Shown here piece after piece: positions 8,571 to 18,378 of a stretch of 64,000 nucleotides of DNA. Location of the stretch: positions 186,001-250,000 of the forward strand of contig NZ_JAUKFY010000001.1 in NCBI RefSeq assembly GCF_030489605.1. Direction: 5' to 3'. The stretch comes from Brevibacillus laterosporus (lineage in GTDB: Bacteria; Bacillota; Bacilli; Brevibacillales; Brevibacillaceae). Under the pieces are notes generated by a model. The model did not search any database. It was not told where the DNA came from and was given only the letters and a program-made list of their open reading frames with translations. The position numbers were made by a program, and so were the translations under genes. Positions within the stretch are counted from its first letter, which is position 1; each line of letters begins with the position of its first letter.

Positions 8571-9920
8571 TTGTTTACAATTTGGAATAAAAAAAAACCA
8601 TCACCAGCGCATGAATCATTAGAAGTAGATAAGAAGCAGACGGAAAGTCGCTTTTCTTCTGGCGCTTCACCTACTATAGCACCTACCAATATGAATTCTG
8701 TTTCTCGTGCGCATTCACTGATAGAAGCTGATACACATAATCACTTGCTTACAAGCATTGGTCTCTACGAACAAAATATAAAGCTAAGTCAAAGCGGCAA
8801 GCTTTTAGACGATCTACAAGAGACAACGAAGCGGGCCTTTCATGTGAGTAAATCCTCCGAGGAATTAGCCTGTTCGGTAGTGGACGTAGCGGAAAGTACA
8901 AGCAAAATGGCGCAGTTCACCGAAGAGACAACAAGCAAGGCATACCAAAGTGGCAAGAGTATCAGTGAATCGCTGGCTATTTTTCGTGAAGTAGAAAATT
9001 CCGTTTCATCTATGAACAGTACCTTCGACAGCTTGCAACAGGGTATCATCTCAACACATAAAATTGTCGATACCATTCAGAGTATTTCTAATCAAACCCA
9101 TCTACTAGCGCTGAACGCTTCGATTGAGGCAGCAAGATCGGGGGAGCATGGGCGAGGATTTGCAGTCGTAGCGCAGGAAGTGAGAAAACTCGCTGAGGAG
9201 ACCAAGCGCGCTCTGGCGGATATTTCTACTCATATGGAAGAAGTCATGAAAACATCTCTGACAATGCGCGAACAGGTGCAAGCAACACAACAGCAGGTGG
9301 CAGTAGGAGCTTATCAGGCTACGGAGGCGGAGGTTTCATTGCGGCATATGATTGAGGAGATGCGTAGCATTGAGACACAGACCAGTAATATCGCATCCAT
9401 TACGGAGGAACAAGCCGCAGCTACTCGTGAAATTGACGAGCATATACATAATATCGTGGAACAGATTTCAGAATCTAGTGAATCCTTGCGAAATATGGGG
9501 ATAGAAGTGAATGCGCTTTCGCAAAAAATAAATCAGAATAGACTATACAACATTGAGGAGTATGGTAAGCACCATGATTGGCATGACCGCCCTGATTTGT
9601 TAAAGCAAGTCGTCATTCAAGATCATCTTTGGTGGGTGTGGAAGGTATACAATGCGATTTATGGATTCGAGGTATTAAATCCTCATGAAGTGATAGATCA
9701 TACGGCATGTCGATTAGGGCATTGGTATAAGCTAGAGCAAGATCGTGTTCCAAAAGCATTGAAGCCTGGTTTTGAGAAAGCGCATCACAATGTTCATCGT
9801 TTAGCAAAAGAGATTGCTCTCGCACTTCAGAATGGCGATAAACATCTAGCTAAAGCTTATCAAGCGGAATTAGAGCGGGCTTCTAGTGAAGTTGTACAAT
9901 TTATTGAGAAAATGATGTAA
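8571..9920 (+). CDS. Soluble methyl-accepting chemotaxis protein with C-terminal CZB zinc-binding domain
   Basis: A 449-residue chemoreceptor without any membrane segment. Residues 1-60 are polar and disordered. About 70-320 is the MCP coiled-coil signalling domain, with its hairpin tip at [37 protein letters not shown] (split by family consensus; CheA/CheW contact site). Residues about 340-449 are a chemoreceptor zinc-binding (CZB) domain: the His and Cys ligands are visible in [18 protein letters not shown] and KAHHNVHRL. In studied proteins CZB domains sense zinc or hypochlorite through a redox-active Zn-Cys. The start is a TTG preceded by AAGGAGGAG. The gene is monocistronic and should act in the cytoplasmic chemoreceptor array. 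Confidence 0.92.
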   Translation: MFTIWNKKKPSPAHESLEVDKKQTESRFSSGASPTIAPTNMNSVSRAHSLIEADTHNHLLTSIGLYEQNIKLSQSGKLLDDLQETTKRAFHVSKSSEELACSVVDVAESTSKMAQFTEETTSKAYQSGKSISESLAIFREVENSVSSMNSTFDSLQQGIISTHKIVDTIQSISNQTHLLALNASIEAARSGEHGRGFAVVAQEVRKLAEETKRALADISTHMEEVMKTSLTMREQVQATQQQVAVGAYQATEAEVSLRHMIEEMRSIETQTSNIASITEEQAAATREIDEHIHNIVEQISESSESLRNMGIEVNALSQKINQNRLYNIEEYGKHHDWHDRPDLLKQVVIQDHLWWVWKVYNAIYGFEVLNPHEVIDHTACRLGHWYKLEQDRVPKALKPGFEKAHHNVHRLAKEIALALQNGDKHLAKAYQAELERASSEVVQFIEKMM

Positions 9921-9961
9921 CACACAAACGCCATATTATCCTATTATAAAACGCTATATTC

Positions 9962-10003
9962 AAAAAAGCTCTCTAGACCTATTAAACGTCCAGAGAGCTT
10001 TTA
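9962..10003. terminator. Bidirectional intrinsic terminator
   Basis: AAAAAGCTCTCT / AGAGAGCTTTT stem is flanked by A-runs and T-runs between convergent genes (the CZB chemoreceptor and the TM2 protein). Confidence 0.8.
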
Positions 10004-10058
10004 ATTATCAGCCAAACTGATTATTTGCCTTCATTTCCTATACAGTTCCTGCACAACC

Positions 10059-10397
10059 TTATGTAGTCGTTACAATGTTGATCATTTTTACCTTTTGAAT
10101 AATTGTTGTTTCCAACTGTTCATTAAGCTTATCAATGCGTTTTCCGATGAGAAAAACATCAATTATAGCCCAAACAGTGATTGGAATAAACATAAGAAAC
10201 CAACTGATGGCACAGACGACGATCATCCCAATAGCAATTCCATTGTCACCGCAATAAAATCGATGACCTCCGATGATGCCAAAAAAAATCCACAAAAGAT
10301 AGGCAATCAGTTTTGATCTTTTTCGTTTTTCAAATTCTGCGTTTACCATGAGTTGTTGTTCGGTAGTTAAGCTTCGCCTTGCGGTCAAATTATCCAT
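10059..10397 (-). CDS. TM2-domain small membrane protein
   Basis: A 112-residue protein from the ATG at 10397, chosen because GGGAGGAA lies just upstream; the frame itself is open further to 10493. It carries a TM2 domain: a basic KRKRSKLIAYLL segment leading into the first helix, a GIIGGHRFYCG turn (the family's G-x-x-G-x-HRFY-x-G signature), then a second helix IAIGMIVVCAISWFLMFIPITVWAIIDVFLI ended by an Asp-containing motif (written in parts). The function of TM2 proteins in bacteria is unknown. It lies between two chemoreceptor genes without being co-transcribed with the forward one. Confidence 0.85.
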   Translation of the reverse strand: MDNLTARRSLTTEQQLMVNAEFEKRKRSKLIAYLLWIFFGIIGGHRFYCGDNGIAIGMIVVCAISWFLMFIPITVWAIIDVFLIGKRIDKLNEQLETTIIQKVKMINIVTTT

Positions 10398-10606
10398 GAC
10401 ATTCCTCCCGACAAAATGAGCACATACCCAAGCTTTTATGACATCAAAAAGAATTGACAGCTCGTGGCTGTCAAATTCTTTGGGCATATGCATCTATTCT
10501 ATGAGAGGGGATGAATAAATTTGCTTGTTTGCGGTTGATGTCTAAAAATATTCAAAATCGCAAAATGAACCAGAAAATACATAAGGAATGGTGCTCTCAT
10601 TACAAA

Positions 10607-12631
10607 CTAAACTTTAAATCGCTTCAGTTCTTCCTGCAACTGCTTCGTCATGTTAGCCAACGTACTAGCGGTAGCATGTACTTCCTGAGCAGAAGCGGAG
10701 GCTTGCTCGGATGTAGCCGCAATTTCCTCTGAGGAGGCAGCGACTTCCTGTGAGATACTGGAGCTGGATTCCACTTTCGAGATAATATCTTCTTTTTGCT
10801 GCTGCATGTGCTGTGCAGATAAGCTAAGTTGCTCCAGCTTAGGATTAATGACGTCAATTTCTGCCATGATATTACGGAAAGAGGCAGTGGCTGTATCCAT
10901 TTCTGATTTTTGCCCGGATATAGCTTCTTTCATTGATGTTGCATTCATAAGCATTTGATCTGAATCGGCGGATACCGCGTTAATCATGTCTGCGATCATT
11001 TGAGAAGATTGACGGGATTGCTCTGCTAATTTACGTACTTCATCGGCCACAACAGCGAAGCCTCTGCCAGATTCCCCTGCTCTTGCTGCTTCAATAGCTG
11101 CGTTTAATGCTAATAGATTTGTTTGTTCGGCAATTTGATTAATGACAGTAGTGATATGATGAACATCCTTTAGGTTATCGTTGGATGTGACAATATTATT
11201 GATGAAATCCTGGAATACCTGATTAACCTCATCGACCGATGTGATAAGCTGATTCAGGTTTTCGTTACTTTCATTTGCCAACGTATGAATATTTTTTCCG
11301 TTAGTGTCCACTTCTTCGATCGCACACACCATCTCATCTAATTGGGCACCATACGAGCTGAGTGTCTCACCGATTTCAACCAAATCTTCTGTTTGTGAAG
11401 TAACACCCGTTGCTACATCTTGAATGGAGATAGAAACACTTTCAGTAGCAGTACTCATTTCATTGGAAATGTTGCTTAAGCTCTGAGAAGATTGATCGAT
11501 TTCTGTCGATTGCCTTTGTACAACACCAATTAAATTACTAAAAGAGTTTTTCATATTTTGTAACATAAGAGACAGCTCACCCAACTCGTCTTTACGCTTG
11601 AGGAGCTTGGCATCGATTGATATGTTTAGCTCGCCTTGTGCCATTCTTCCTAGAATGTCTTTAAAGGAGTGGATGGAACGGCTTAGCGTATAAGCATACC
11701 AATAGGCAATACCAATAGAAGCTAACAAGAAGAAACAAGAAATTACCATTAAATAATTTCGCATGCTAGTAATGCCGCCAAGCAGATCATCGGCATTGAT
11801 AAAGACAACAATTCCACCGCCTGTAAGAGAGAGCGGGGCGTATCCAACATATTTTTTTATTCCTTGATAATGATAAGAGCCAGTAGAAGTATTTCCCGCA
11901 ATCAAATCGGACACAATGTTAGCGAGTTCCTTAAAGCTGTCATCGGTCTGAGACATCACAATCAGGTTTTCTTGTGTTTTCATTTTGGGAATATCCTCAG
12001 TGACGACAATTGTTCCGGTTTTATCTACAACAAAGCCTTGTCCTGTTTCACTGAATCTAAGAGTAGACAAAAACTTTACCAATTCATCAGCAGATTGAAC
12101 GACGTATACCACACCATTAATCTGATTTCCTGTACGGATAGGTGCAGCAAACACGATAATAGGTTCTTTCGTTTGGCTGGCGATAAATACGTCTGATGTA
12201 GTTGTAGCTCCGGTCAATGCTTTTTGGAAATAGATCTTTTTACTTATATCTTTCCCTTCATTACTACCAATCACGGTCTTACCTGTAGCGTCTGCAATAC
12301 CCCAATCTATTGCACCATGCTCTTTAACTAGGGTATCAAGACTCTTTTTAATTGCTTCTGAATCTGTTTCTGTTTGATATTTTTTAACTGCTTCTCGAGC
12401 TGCTAAACTTTCTACAAATGTTATGTCATCTGTTAATTGAGCCTGATAATTTCCCGCTGCTTGTTGGGCAAGAGGCAAAAGCATTTCCTCTGCACTTGTG
12501 ACCATTTGCTTTTGCGCTTCAAAAAAAGAAAGGCTTGTAAGTCCTAAGCAGGTGATGATCAGCAAGCCACAAATCATAAATAACAGCTGCCCTTTAATCG
12601 ATTTAAACTGAAAGATTCCTTTCAATTTCAA
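10607..12631 (-). CDS. Transmembrane methyl-accepting chemotaxis protein (dCache-HAMP-MA)
   Basis: A 674-residue receptor. TM1 is about residues 13-34. A large extracytoplasmic dCache-type ligand domain (about 38-280) contains the WGIADATGK...[14 protein letters not shown] and [12 protein letters not shown] segments typical of Cache repeats. TM2 is about 290-312, HAMP about 313-365, and the MA signalling domain about 370-670, with its tip [20 protein letters not shown]. The start is a TTG behind GGAGGGA, as in the other MCP here. It should sense a small extracellular solute such as an amino or organic acid, but the ligand is not predictable. There is no CheR-tethering pentapeptide at the C terminus. 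Confidence 0.93.
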   Translation of the reverse strand: MKLKGIFQFKSIKGQLLFMICGLLIITCLGLTSLSFFEAQKQMVTSAEEMLLPLAQQAAGNYQAQLTDDITFVESLAAREAVKKYQTETDSEAIKKSLDTLVKEHGAIDWGIADATGKTVIGSNEGKDISKKIYFQKALTGATTTSDVFIASQTKEPIIVFAAPIRTGNQINGVVYVVQSADELVKFLSTLRFSETGQGFVVDKTGTIVVTEDIPKMKTQENLIVMSQTDDSFKELANIVSDLIAGNTSTGSYHYQGIKKYVGYAPLSLTGGGIVVFINADDLLGGITSMRNYLMVISCFFLLASIGIAYWYAYTLSRSIHSFKDILGRMAQGELNISIDAKLLKRKDELGELSLMLQNMKNSFSNLIGVVQRQSTEIDQSSQSLSNISNEMSTATESVSISIQDVATGVTSQTEDLVEIGETLSSYGAQLDEMVCAIEEVDTNGKNIHTLANESNENLNQLITSVDEVNQVFQDFINNIVTSNDNLKDVHHITTVINQIAEQTNLLALNAAIEAARAGESGRGFAVVADEVRKLAEQSRQSSQMIADMINAVSADSDQMLMNATSMKEAISGQKSEMDTATASFRNIMAEIDVINPKLEQLSLSAQHMQQQKEDIISKVESSSSISQEVAASSEEIAATSEQASASAQEVHATASTLANMTKQLQEELKRFKV

Positions 12632-12945
12632 AATAATCCCTCCATTTTTACACTTGTTAAAACAAGCATGTCTTTACATTTTCGTACTTTAACATTAAAA
12701 AATTTATGGACAATTTGTTACGGATGTGTAAAAAAGCAAAAATAAAAAAATACGCAAGCTATGTAAGGGCTTTTATTTATAATTAAGTAAACCTATAGGA
12801 ATTATGAAACTTTTTCGGGCTTGATTCGTATACCAAAAAAGTAATCAGCCCAAGAAGTGATCAATAGTAATGTTTCGTAATAAAAAGGGTAAACTGATTA
12901 CAGATTCTTCATCATTTTTTATGTAGCGAGGAGGGCATTACAGTA
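12632..12945. other. Divergent intergenic region between chemoreceptor and khtTU
   Basis: This AT-rich gap must hold both promoters, but no clear -35/-10 pair stands out. One inverted repeat, GGGCTTGATT (12817-12826) with AATCAGCCC (12843-12851), lies about 95 nt upstream of khtT and could be a leader hairpin. I see no match to the c-di-AMP ydaO riboswitch that controls some K+ transport genes. Confidence 0.4.
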
Positions 12946-13443
12946 ATGGATATTCGCGAAATTGAACTACCTGGCATCGGTCGAAAATTCGAAATGATTA
13001 CAAGAAATAATGAAAAAGTGGTTATCGTTATCCACGATGACGGTCGAAGAGAGATTTATCAATTTGATGCAGATGATCACGATGAGAGCATTTCTAGTGT
13101 TATTTTTAACGATGCCGAAGCTAGAAAAGTGGCTGAGATTCTAGGGGGAGTCGTTTATAAACCAAAAGCGCTTGAGACAGTAGAAATGGCTTTTCACGAT
13201 TTAATAATTGAATGGTTTAAGGTATCACCAAATGCTGTAGCGGTTAATCGGTCGATTCTGGAGGTGGATATTCGCAATAAGTACAGTGTGACTGTGATTG
13301 CGATTTTGAAAAAGAATTTGAAAAAAGTTCTGAATCCGGGACCTGAGGAGATTATAGAAGCTGGGGATACGTTAGTCCTAAGTGGGGAAAGAACTCATTT
13401 AAAGGCGGCGATTCGTGAATTATTATCGAGCGAGGGGGACTAA
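12946..13443 (+). CDS. khtT: KhtT, regulatory subunit of the K+/H+ antiporter
   Basis: A 165-residue cytoplasmic protein. The N-terminal half (about 1-70) has the KhtT/YhaT-specific fold (IRE-x-ELPGIGRKFE...VVIVIHDDGRREIY). The C-terminal half (about 75-160) is an RCK_C/TrkA_C domain. In Bacillus subtilis KhtT binds c-di-AMP through the RCK_C domain and gates KhtU. The stop is 7 nt before the khtU start, so the two are translationally linked. KhtS, the third member of the B. subtilis operon, is not present upstream. GAGGAGGG precedes the ATG. Confidence 0.92.
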   Translation: MDIREIELPGIGRKFEMITRNNEKVVIVIHDDGRREIYQFDADDHDESISSVIFNDAEARKVAEILGGVVYKPKALETVEMAFHDLIIEWFKVSPNAVAVNRSILEVDIRNKYSVTVIAILKKNLKKVLNPGPEEIIEAGDTLVLSGERTHLKAAIRELLSSEGD

Positions 13444-13450
13444 AATATAG

Positions 13451-14680
13451 ATGGATCATTTGGTATTTGAGGTCGGAACTGCACTTTTGTTGGTAGCGAT
13501 TGCAGCATTGCTGGCGGGAAGATTAAAATTCTCGATTATCCCATTTTTAATTGTTTTGGGAATGATCGTAGGTCCGCATGCTCCTACGATTGGGATTTTT
13601 GATTTTACCTTTATTGAATCCCAGGGAATCATTGATTTTATGGGTAGGATTGGCGTTTTGTTTTTACTGTTTTATCTTGGGCTGGAGTTCTCAGTCGGTA
13701 AGCTCATTAAATCAGGGAAATCTATAGCCGTTAGCGGAACCATATATGTAGCTCTTAACTTTGTATTGGGGCTTCTCTATGGTTTTATGACGGGCTTCCC
13801 AATGCTAGAAACATTAATTATTGCTGGTTTTGTGTCAGTGTCTTCCAGTGCGATTGTAGCCAAAATCTTAGTCGATTTGCGGCGAACGGGAAACTCAGAG
13901 ACAGAACTTATCCTCGGAATAATTCTCTTTGACGATATTTTCCTCGCGGTATTCCTTTCTATTATGTCGGGATTGTTGCTAGGTGGGGCAACATCGATTG
14001 GAGGAAGCATTCTATCTGTCCTCATTTCAATCGGATATATGCTATTGTTTTTTGTCATTGCGCGTAAGGGAACCCCTATCTTAAATAAACTACTTAATAT
14101 TGCTTCAGATGAAATTTTTATCATTGTGGTGTTTGCAGCTTTGTTCTTTGTTGCTGGTTTTTCTGAAACCATTCACGTAGCAGAAGCAATCGGTGCCTTA
14201 TTATTCGGCTTAGCATTATCAGAGACAGAGCACAGTAAACGCATTGAAAAACTCGTTATTCCATTCCGTGATTTTTTTGGAGCCATATTTTTCTTTAGCT
14301 TTGGGCTCAGTATTGACCCGTTAACACTAGGCGGTGCCATTTGGCTTGCGGTAGGTGTTGTTATTTTAACCGTAGTGAGTAATTATGTTGCCGGTATGAT
14401 CGCAGGCAGACGCTCTGGACTGTCTCATAAAGCATCTAGTAATATCGGACTTACGATAATGGCTCGCGGTGAGTTTACTATTATTGTAGCGAATCTTGGT
14501 ATTGCAGGCGGGCTAATGCCTATTTTAAAACCGTTTTCTGCCTTATACGTGTTGATTCTTGCTATACTGGGACCTTTACTCACCAAAGAATCTAAGTATG
14601 TGTATCAGTTTATGAACAAGATTTTTGGTTGGAGTCAAAAAACAGCAAAAAAGGCAGAGAAGAAAATTGAAAACACATAA
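13451..14680 (+). CDS. khtU: KhtU, CPA2-family K+(Na+)/H+ antiporter
   Basis: A 409-residue integral membrane protein with about 12-13 helices of the Na_H_exchanger (CPA2/KefB-like) domain. Features seen are the G-rich helix VLGMIVGPHAPTIGIFD, an FLLFYLGLEFS segment, and the SETEHSKRIEKLVIPFRDFFGAIFFFSFG stretch (quoted from separate parts) typical of the family. It ends with a basic Lys-rich tail instead of a TrkA domain, which is supplied in trans by KhtT. The role is K+ efflux under alkaline or high-K+ conditions. A terminator follows at 14735-14772. Confidence 0.92.
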   Translation: MDHLVFEVGTALLLVAIAALLAGRLKFSIIPFLIVLGMIVGPHAPTIGIFDFTFIESQGIIDFMGRIGVLFLLFYLGLEFSVGKLIKSGKSIAVSGTIYVALNFVLGLLYGFMTGFPMLETLIIAGFVSVSSSAIVAKILVDLRRTGNSETELILGIILFDDIFLAVFLSIMSGLLLGGATSIGGSILSVLISIGYMLLFFVIARKGTPILNKLLNIASDEIFIIVVFAALFFVAGFSETIHVAEAIGALLFGLALSETEHSKRIEKLVIPFRDFFGAIFFFSFGLSIDPLTLGGAIWLAVGVVILTVVSNYVAGMIAGRRSGLSHKASSNIGLTIMARGEFTIIVANLGIAGGLMPILKPFSALYVLILAILGPLLTKESKYVYQFMNKIFGWSQKTAKKAEKKIENT

Positions 14681-14734
14681 CGAACAGAGAAGACAGGCTT
14701 CGGCTTAAAAATATATAGAAGGATAAATAATGGG

Positions 14735-14772
14735 GCTTAGTTCAGTACATATTGGACTAAGTTCTTTTTTTT
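14735..14772 (+). terminator. Intrinsic terminator of khtTU
   Basis: CTTAGTTCA pairs with TGGACTAAG over an 8-nt loop, followed by TTCTTTTTTTT. Confidence 0.85.
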
Positions 14773-14874
14773 ATTGGTTTTCCACAGAAATTCCACGTTT
14801 ATCTGATAAAATGACAATAACGAAGACAAAATCAAATACAAAACCAAAGACAAAAACAGAAATCGGAGACTAAT

Positions 14875-15906
14875 ATGTATATGGATTCGAGAATCGTAAA
14901 ATCGTTGTTTATACTACAGTTGCTCTCATCATTTCTAGTATTTGCTGGGCATTATACCGCATTAGTGCTCAACTATACTGATCCATTCTGGGTTATCGCT
15001 TTAAATCAAATCAGCCGTTATGGAACTGTTTTTTTAGCAATTATTACTGGGTTTTTTACTGCAAGATCCCTGGAACGATTAAAGGGGAGTGGCTGGAGCT
15101 TTTTCTCGGGAAAGATTACTTATATCGTTATCCCGTTCCTATTATTTGGTGTATTGTATCACTATTTGTTAACGGAACAACTCCCTTCACAAGGAACTGA
15201 TTTTCTAAACATCATACTTGGTAAAACAGGCGGGCAGCTTTATTTTATTTTCATGCTGTGCCAATATTATGTATTCGCTTACATTTTTAGGAATATTATT
15301 AACAAAAAGAATATTCTTGTGCTGATCTGGGTGTTTATGATACTTCAATATGTGTATATTAATTACTTACACCAGCCTTGGCTTGGACTGAGTACACGGC
15401 ATGCTTTTCCGACCTGGATTTTCACATTCTATTTGGGGCATATCATATATTGGTACAGGGAAGAAATCATCCTCTTCATGAAGAATAATCAGCCTATTTT
15501 GGTAGGTTTTGCGGGAATCTCCTTATTTAGTGGTATATTGTTTGTACTATCTGAAACAACCTACGTGGCTGTTCATATGCGGTTTGTACTAGCGACTCTT
15601 GTTACGTTGCTTACTGGCTTACTTTTTCTGTTCGATTGGGCAGAGTATATTCCTTTGACCTTTCGCAAAGGCCTGACCTTCTTCATCTACCTGACACACT
15701 CGGCTGTTACAATTATAGTAAATAAGACGCTGATAGGTTATCTAGGTGATATTGCCTGGATTTTTGAAAGCACGTGGTATACGCTGGTTTATTTAGTCAT
15801 TATTTATTGCATTACCTTTGGAATTTCCATGCTTTTGTCTAAAATGATGAACCTGATGGAGACACATAAACGGCGCAAGGTCAGGCAAATAGAAGGATCG
15901 ATGTAA
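14875..15906 (+). CDS. Acyltransferase-3 family membrane protein
   Basis: A 343-residue protein with about 10 membrane helices of the Acyl_transf_3 (OafA/NodX-like) family. The N-terminal helix contains the key histidine (VFAGHYTALV), and a RYGTVFLAIITGFFTARSL-like segment is the second conserved block. These enzymes O-acylate surface polysaccharides or wall polymers from a cytoplasmic acyl donor. There is no SGNH partner gene next to it. The SD is GGAGA 6 nt before the ATG. It appears to be monocistronic, with a strong terminator starting at its stop codon. The acceptor is unknown. Confidence 0.82.
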   Translation: MYMDSRIVKSLFILQLLSSFLVFAGHYTALVLNYTDPFWVIALNQISRYGTVFLAIITGFFTARSLERLKGSGWSFFSGKITYIVIPFLLFGVLYHYLLTEQLPSQGTDFLNIILGKTGGQLYFIFMLCQYYVFAYIFRNIINKKNILVLIWVFMILQYVYINYLHQPWLGLSTRHAFPTWIFTFYLGHIIYWYREEIILFMKNNQPILVGFAGISLFSGILFVLSETTYVAVHMRFVLATLVTLLTGLLFLFDWAEYIPLTFRKGLTFFIYLTHSAVTIIVNKTLIGYLGDIAWIFESTWYTLVYLVIIYCITFGISMLLSKMMNLMETHKRRKVRQIEGSM

Positions 15907-15950
15907 AAAAATGGTTGATGCATGTATTCAGATTGCATCAACCATTTTTT
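15905..15950 (+). terminator. Intrinsic terminator of the acyltransferase gene
   Basis: AAATGGTTGATGCA pairs perfectly with TGCATCAACCATTT, then a T-run. It begins at the stop codon. Confidence 0.88.
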
Positions 15951-16142
15951 ATTTGCTTGCGTATGGTTTTGATGTTCAACCCGAAACTCATAGTCTCTTT
16001 TTTGTTTCATTCGTAACGTTTATAATAGATAAGTGATTTTTGTTTCCCCTCTTAGTAGCAGATTTGTATCTACGTGCATTCTGCTTGTGACAGACGGGAT
16101 ATCATCTAAGACAAAAACATAGACAAATACATGGAGGTTTTC

Positions 16143-17306
16143 ATGAATAAAAAAGAAGTGGCAGCTTGTCTGTCCGCGTTCTTGCTCCTATTATTGCTGG
16201 GCTGTCAGTCTGTTGAACAGCATGCCCAACAAGCCTACTCTGAACCCAAACAGCTAGAATCGATGAATAAAACAGACATACAAAACATTTGTACTGATGA
16301 GCAAGATTGTATAGAGCTAGGCAATAGACTGGTTCAGGAAATCAGTGTACATATACCTGAGCTTTTTTCGATGGAAGAGTATGTGAAGGATAAAAACGAG
16401 GAGTCGGAAGCAAACGAGAAAGGCTTATCCATCGGCGAAAAAAGACAATATGCTATTGAAACACACGTGCTGATCAATTACAAGATTAATGCACAGGATG
16501 AATTAGTAGAGCCGTATAAGCAAAAGCTCGATACCGAAAAATGGAGGAAAAACTCTTCTGCAACTGCACTAAAGCGAGAGGAGCTTGAAAAATGGCAAAA
16601 GGATACTCTGCTGCATCAAGAGATGTGGAACTTTTATAAGGCGTTAGTTCCTAAGGAGCAACGCAAACAGCTTGCAGAATTCACGGTCATGACAGATGGG
16701 AAACAGCATATCCTTGCGAATCTAATTCAATCAGAGGGTAGTTCTACTAAATGGAGGCTGGAGATGGATGCCCTAGATTTCCGTAAAGCCGATCCACAGC
16801 TAGTTAAAGAACTGATCCATGAGACTGCCCACCTGATCTCGCTAGGAGAGGATCAGATGCAAAGTTACATAGAACATGATAAACCAAAAGCGCAGTCGAG
16901 TCAGAGTCAGCCAAAAAATAACGTAAAGTGTGCCAGTCTACATGTGAACGAAGGCTGTACGAAAAAGGATTCCTATTTAAATACATTTTATCAGCAATTC
17001 TGGTCGATGTATGAAAAAGAATGGAAACAGACGAATGTAGAGAACGATGCATCAGCTAAACGGGTCTTCTATGATGCCTACCATCAGGAATTTGTATCCG
17101 AATATGCCATAACCAATGTGGCAGAGGACTGGGCAGAGACCTTTACCATGTTTACATTACATGATTTTAGCCAAAATGAAACAACATCAGAAAGCCAGCA
17201 GAAGTTCGCGAAAATGAAATCATTGTATGCATATTCTGAACTAGTTAAGGTGAGAACAGAAATTTTATATCATGTCTATAAGCTGCTACCAGAGCTAAAG
17301 CAGTAG
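16143..17306 (+). CDS. Lipoprotein with an HExxH zinc-metallopeptidase motif
   Basis: A 387-residue lipoprotein from ATG 16143 (GGAGG is 7 nt upstream; an upstream in-frame ATG at 16131 lacks an SD). The signal peptide ends in a lipobox LLLG-C at about residue 21. The mature protein is helical and polar. An HETAH zincin motif lies at residues 226-230 in ELIHETAHLI, and AEDWAETF further on could give the third zinc ligand and a structural glutamate. Two cysteine-containing inserts (NVKC, NEGC) precede it. I recognise no named peptidase family, and the motif is the main support for protease activity. It would act on the outer face of the membrane. It is monocistronic. Confidence 0.75.
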   Translation: MNKKEVAACLSAFLLLLLLGCQSVEQHAQQAYSEPKQLESMNKTDIQNICTDEQDCIELGNRLVQEISVHIPELFSMEEYVKDKNEESEANEKGLSIGEKRQYAIETHVLINYKINAQDELVEPYKQKLDTEKWRKNSSATALKREELEKWQKDTLLHQEMWNFYKALVPKEQRKQLAEFTVMTDGKQHILANLIQSEGSSTKWRLEMDALDFRKADPQLVKELIHETAHLISLGEDQMQSYIEHDKPKAQSSQSQPKNNVKCASLHVNEGCTKKDSYLNTFYQQFWSMYEKEWKQTNVENDASAKRVFYDAYHQEFVSEYAITNVAEDWAETFTMFTLHDFSQNETTSESQQKFAKMKSLYAYSELVKVRTEILYHVYKLLPELKQ

Positions 17307-17333
17307 CAGAATAAAGGATTCTTATACCAAATG

Positions 17334-17386
17334 AACCGAAAGCCAGAGGTCCCGAATATGGAATATCTGGCTTTTGGTTTGTCGTT
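17334..17386. terminator. Intrinsic terminator, probably bidirectional
   Basis: AACCGAAAGCCAGA (17334-17347) pairs with TCTGGCTTTTGGTT (17366-17379), followed by TGTCGTTTTT. It serves the metallopeptidase gene, and on the other strand the converging reading frame ending at 17394. Confidence 0.75.
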
Positions 17387-17393
17387 TTTGTCA

Positions 17394-17951
17394 CTACTGG
17401 ATGATTGGAATAGAGCCGTTATATTTATGTTCCTCTTCAAAGCGGCGAAATACATTCATCTGATAGGAGGCTTTTTTCGGAACAGGGAAGGAACGTATGA
17501 AGGTATGATCTTTATAGGTTTCACTATCAGATTCTATACCGTCGATGGAAAACAAGGTTGATTCTTCCGTTCCCGCGATAGCTACATAGAGCTTATTATT
17601 TTCGTAATACACACGGTTAATATGCATCTCTGTATCCGAGTAGGTTTTCACGGCGGGGTATTTGTCTGTTAAGGAAAGAGTGCTACTTCCTTCTTTCTTG
17701 TGTAACACCGTAATCCCATCAAATAGCAGAGTTAATTTAGCCGGCAGCTCTTCAAAATAGAGGGAAGGGATAAAATTTATAAACGACATGTCTCCATTGT
17801 GATTAGGTTTGGATAAATTATCAATATCTCCTTGGATGTAAGCATGGAGGAAATGGAGAGCTTTGGAAATACCAATCTCATCAATATTCCTATCAGACCA
17901 GATGGACGTACTTTTACGTATGTTGGTGCGCTGACAGGTTTTTATTTTCAA
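17394..17951 (-). CDS. Hypothetical protein, possibly a 5'-truncated gene
   Basis: Open for 185 codons. From about residue 22 onwards (RNIDEIGISKALHFL...) the composition and predicted secondary structure look like a real cytoplasmic protein: beta-strand rich, with INRVYYENNKLYVAIAGTEES and FIRSFPVPKKASYQ segments. The first 20 residues (basic, Thr/Ser-rich) look unlike the rest and overlap an opposite-strand reading frame at 17832-18029. There is no SD at the nominal start. A shared hairpin (17334-17379) lies 8 nt beyond the stop. I read it as a gene that has lost its 5' end, or a hypothetical with an alternative downstream start. No family recognised. Confidence 0.4.
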   Translation of the reverse strand: MKIKTCQRTNIRKSTSIWSDRNIDEIGISKALHFLHAYIQGDIDNLSKPNHNGDMSFINFIPSLYFEELPAKLTLLFDGITVLHKKEGSSTLSLTDKYPAVKTYSDTEMHINRVYYENNKLYVAIAGTEESTLFSIDGIESDSETYKDHTFIRSFPVPKKASYQMNVFRRFEEEHKYNGSIPIIQ

Positions 17952-18029
17952 GCCTATGGAGCTGATTGCTTGTATCTGTTTTATGATCGGGATTTGAAAA
18001 AAGCGGTGGTTTGTTTTGAGTATACGTAG
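17832..18029 (+). pseudogene. Probable 3' remnant of a gene
   Basis: Sixty-five codons whose later part (NLINIPIRPDGRTFTYVG, then GFYFQAYGADCLYLFYD...VVCFEYT) looks protein-like and is followed by an intrinsic terminator at 18104-18135, as a real gene end would be. It has no SD, and it overlaps the minus-strand frame only by its first 120 bases. Both frames therefore seem to have lost their 5' ends at the same place. No family recognised. It could equally be a chance frame. Confidence 0.28.
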
Positions 18030-18103
18030 AACATATCTTTTTAGCAGTCAAAGTAGAGTGAATGTACCCTACGTAATATGTACTAGCTTGTGCTATGAAA
18101 TGA

Positions 18104-18135
18104 AAGGCTGTCGGGGGGATTATCGGCAGCCTTTT
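18104..18135 (+). terminator. Intrinsic terminator
   Basis: AAGGCTGTCG pairs (one G-U) with CGGCAGCCTT, then TT. It lies 75 nt beyond the remnant at 17832-18029, in the 349-base gap 18030-18378. Confidence 0.65.
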
Positions 18136-18305
18136 CGTGCTTCAGGACATTTTGTTAGCGCATGTATTATCCCAAAAATCCTCCTGAATAATAACTAGTG
18201 AATCGAAATCAATTCTATACTTCTTTCATAGGAATGGAATCTATCAGGTATAATCCTTCGAGCACAATAAAATACCATTAATCAATCCATTATTTTTTAT
18301 TGTTA

Positions 18306-18334
18306 TTTACAGAAATATACAGAAGGGTTAAAAT
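18306..18334 (+). promoter_or_regulatory. SigmaA-type promoter of the HTH-TPR regulator
   Basis: TTTACA (18306-18311), 17-nt spacer, TAAAAT (18329-18334), 44 nt before the ATG at 18379. A direct repeat ACAGAA-N4-ACAGAA falls inside the spacer and could be a regulator site. Confidence 0.5.
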
Positions 18335-18378
18335 TAATAAAAAATGCTACGTTCTATTAATATAGGAAGGGGATTCAT

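Noticed and set aside
12817-12851. Possible riboswitch before khtTU
   Set aside because: Only one bulged inverted repeat; no conserved elements of the ydaO/c-di-AMP or yybP motifs.
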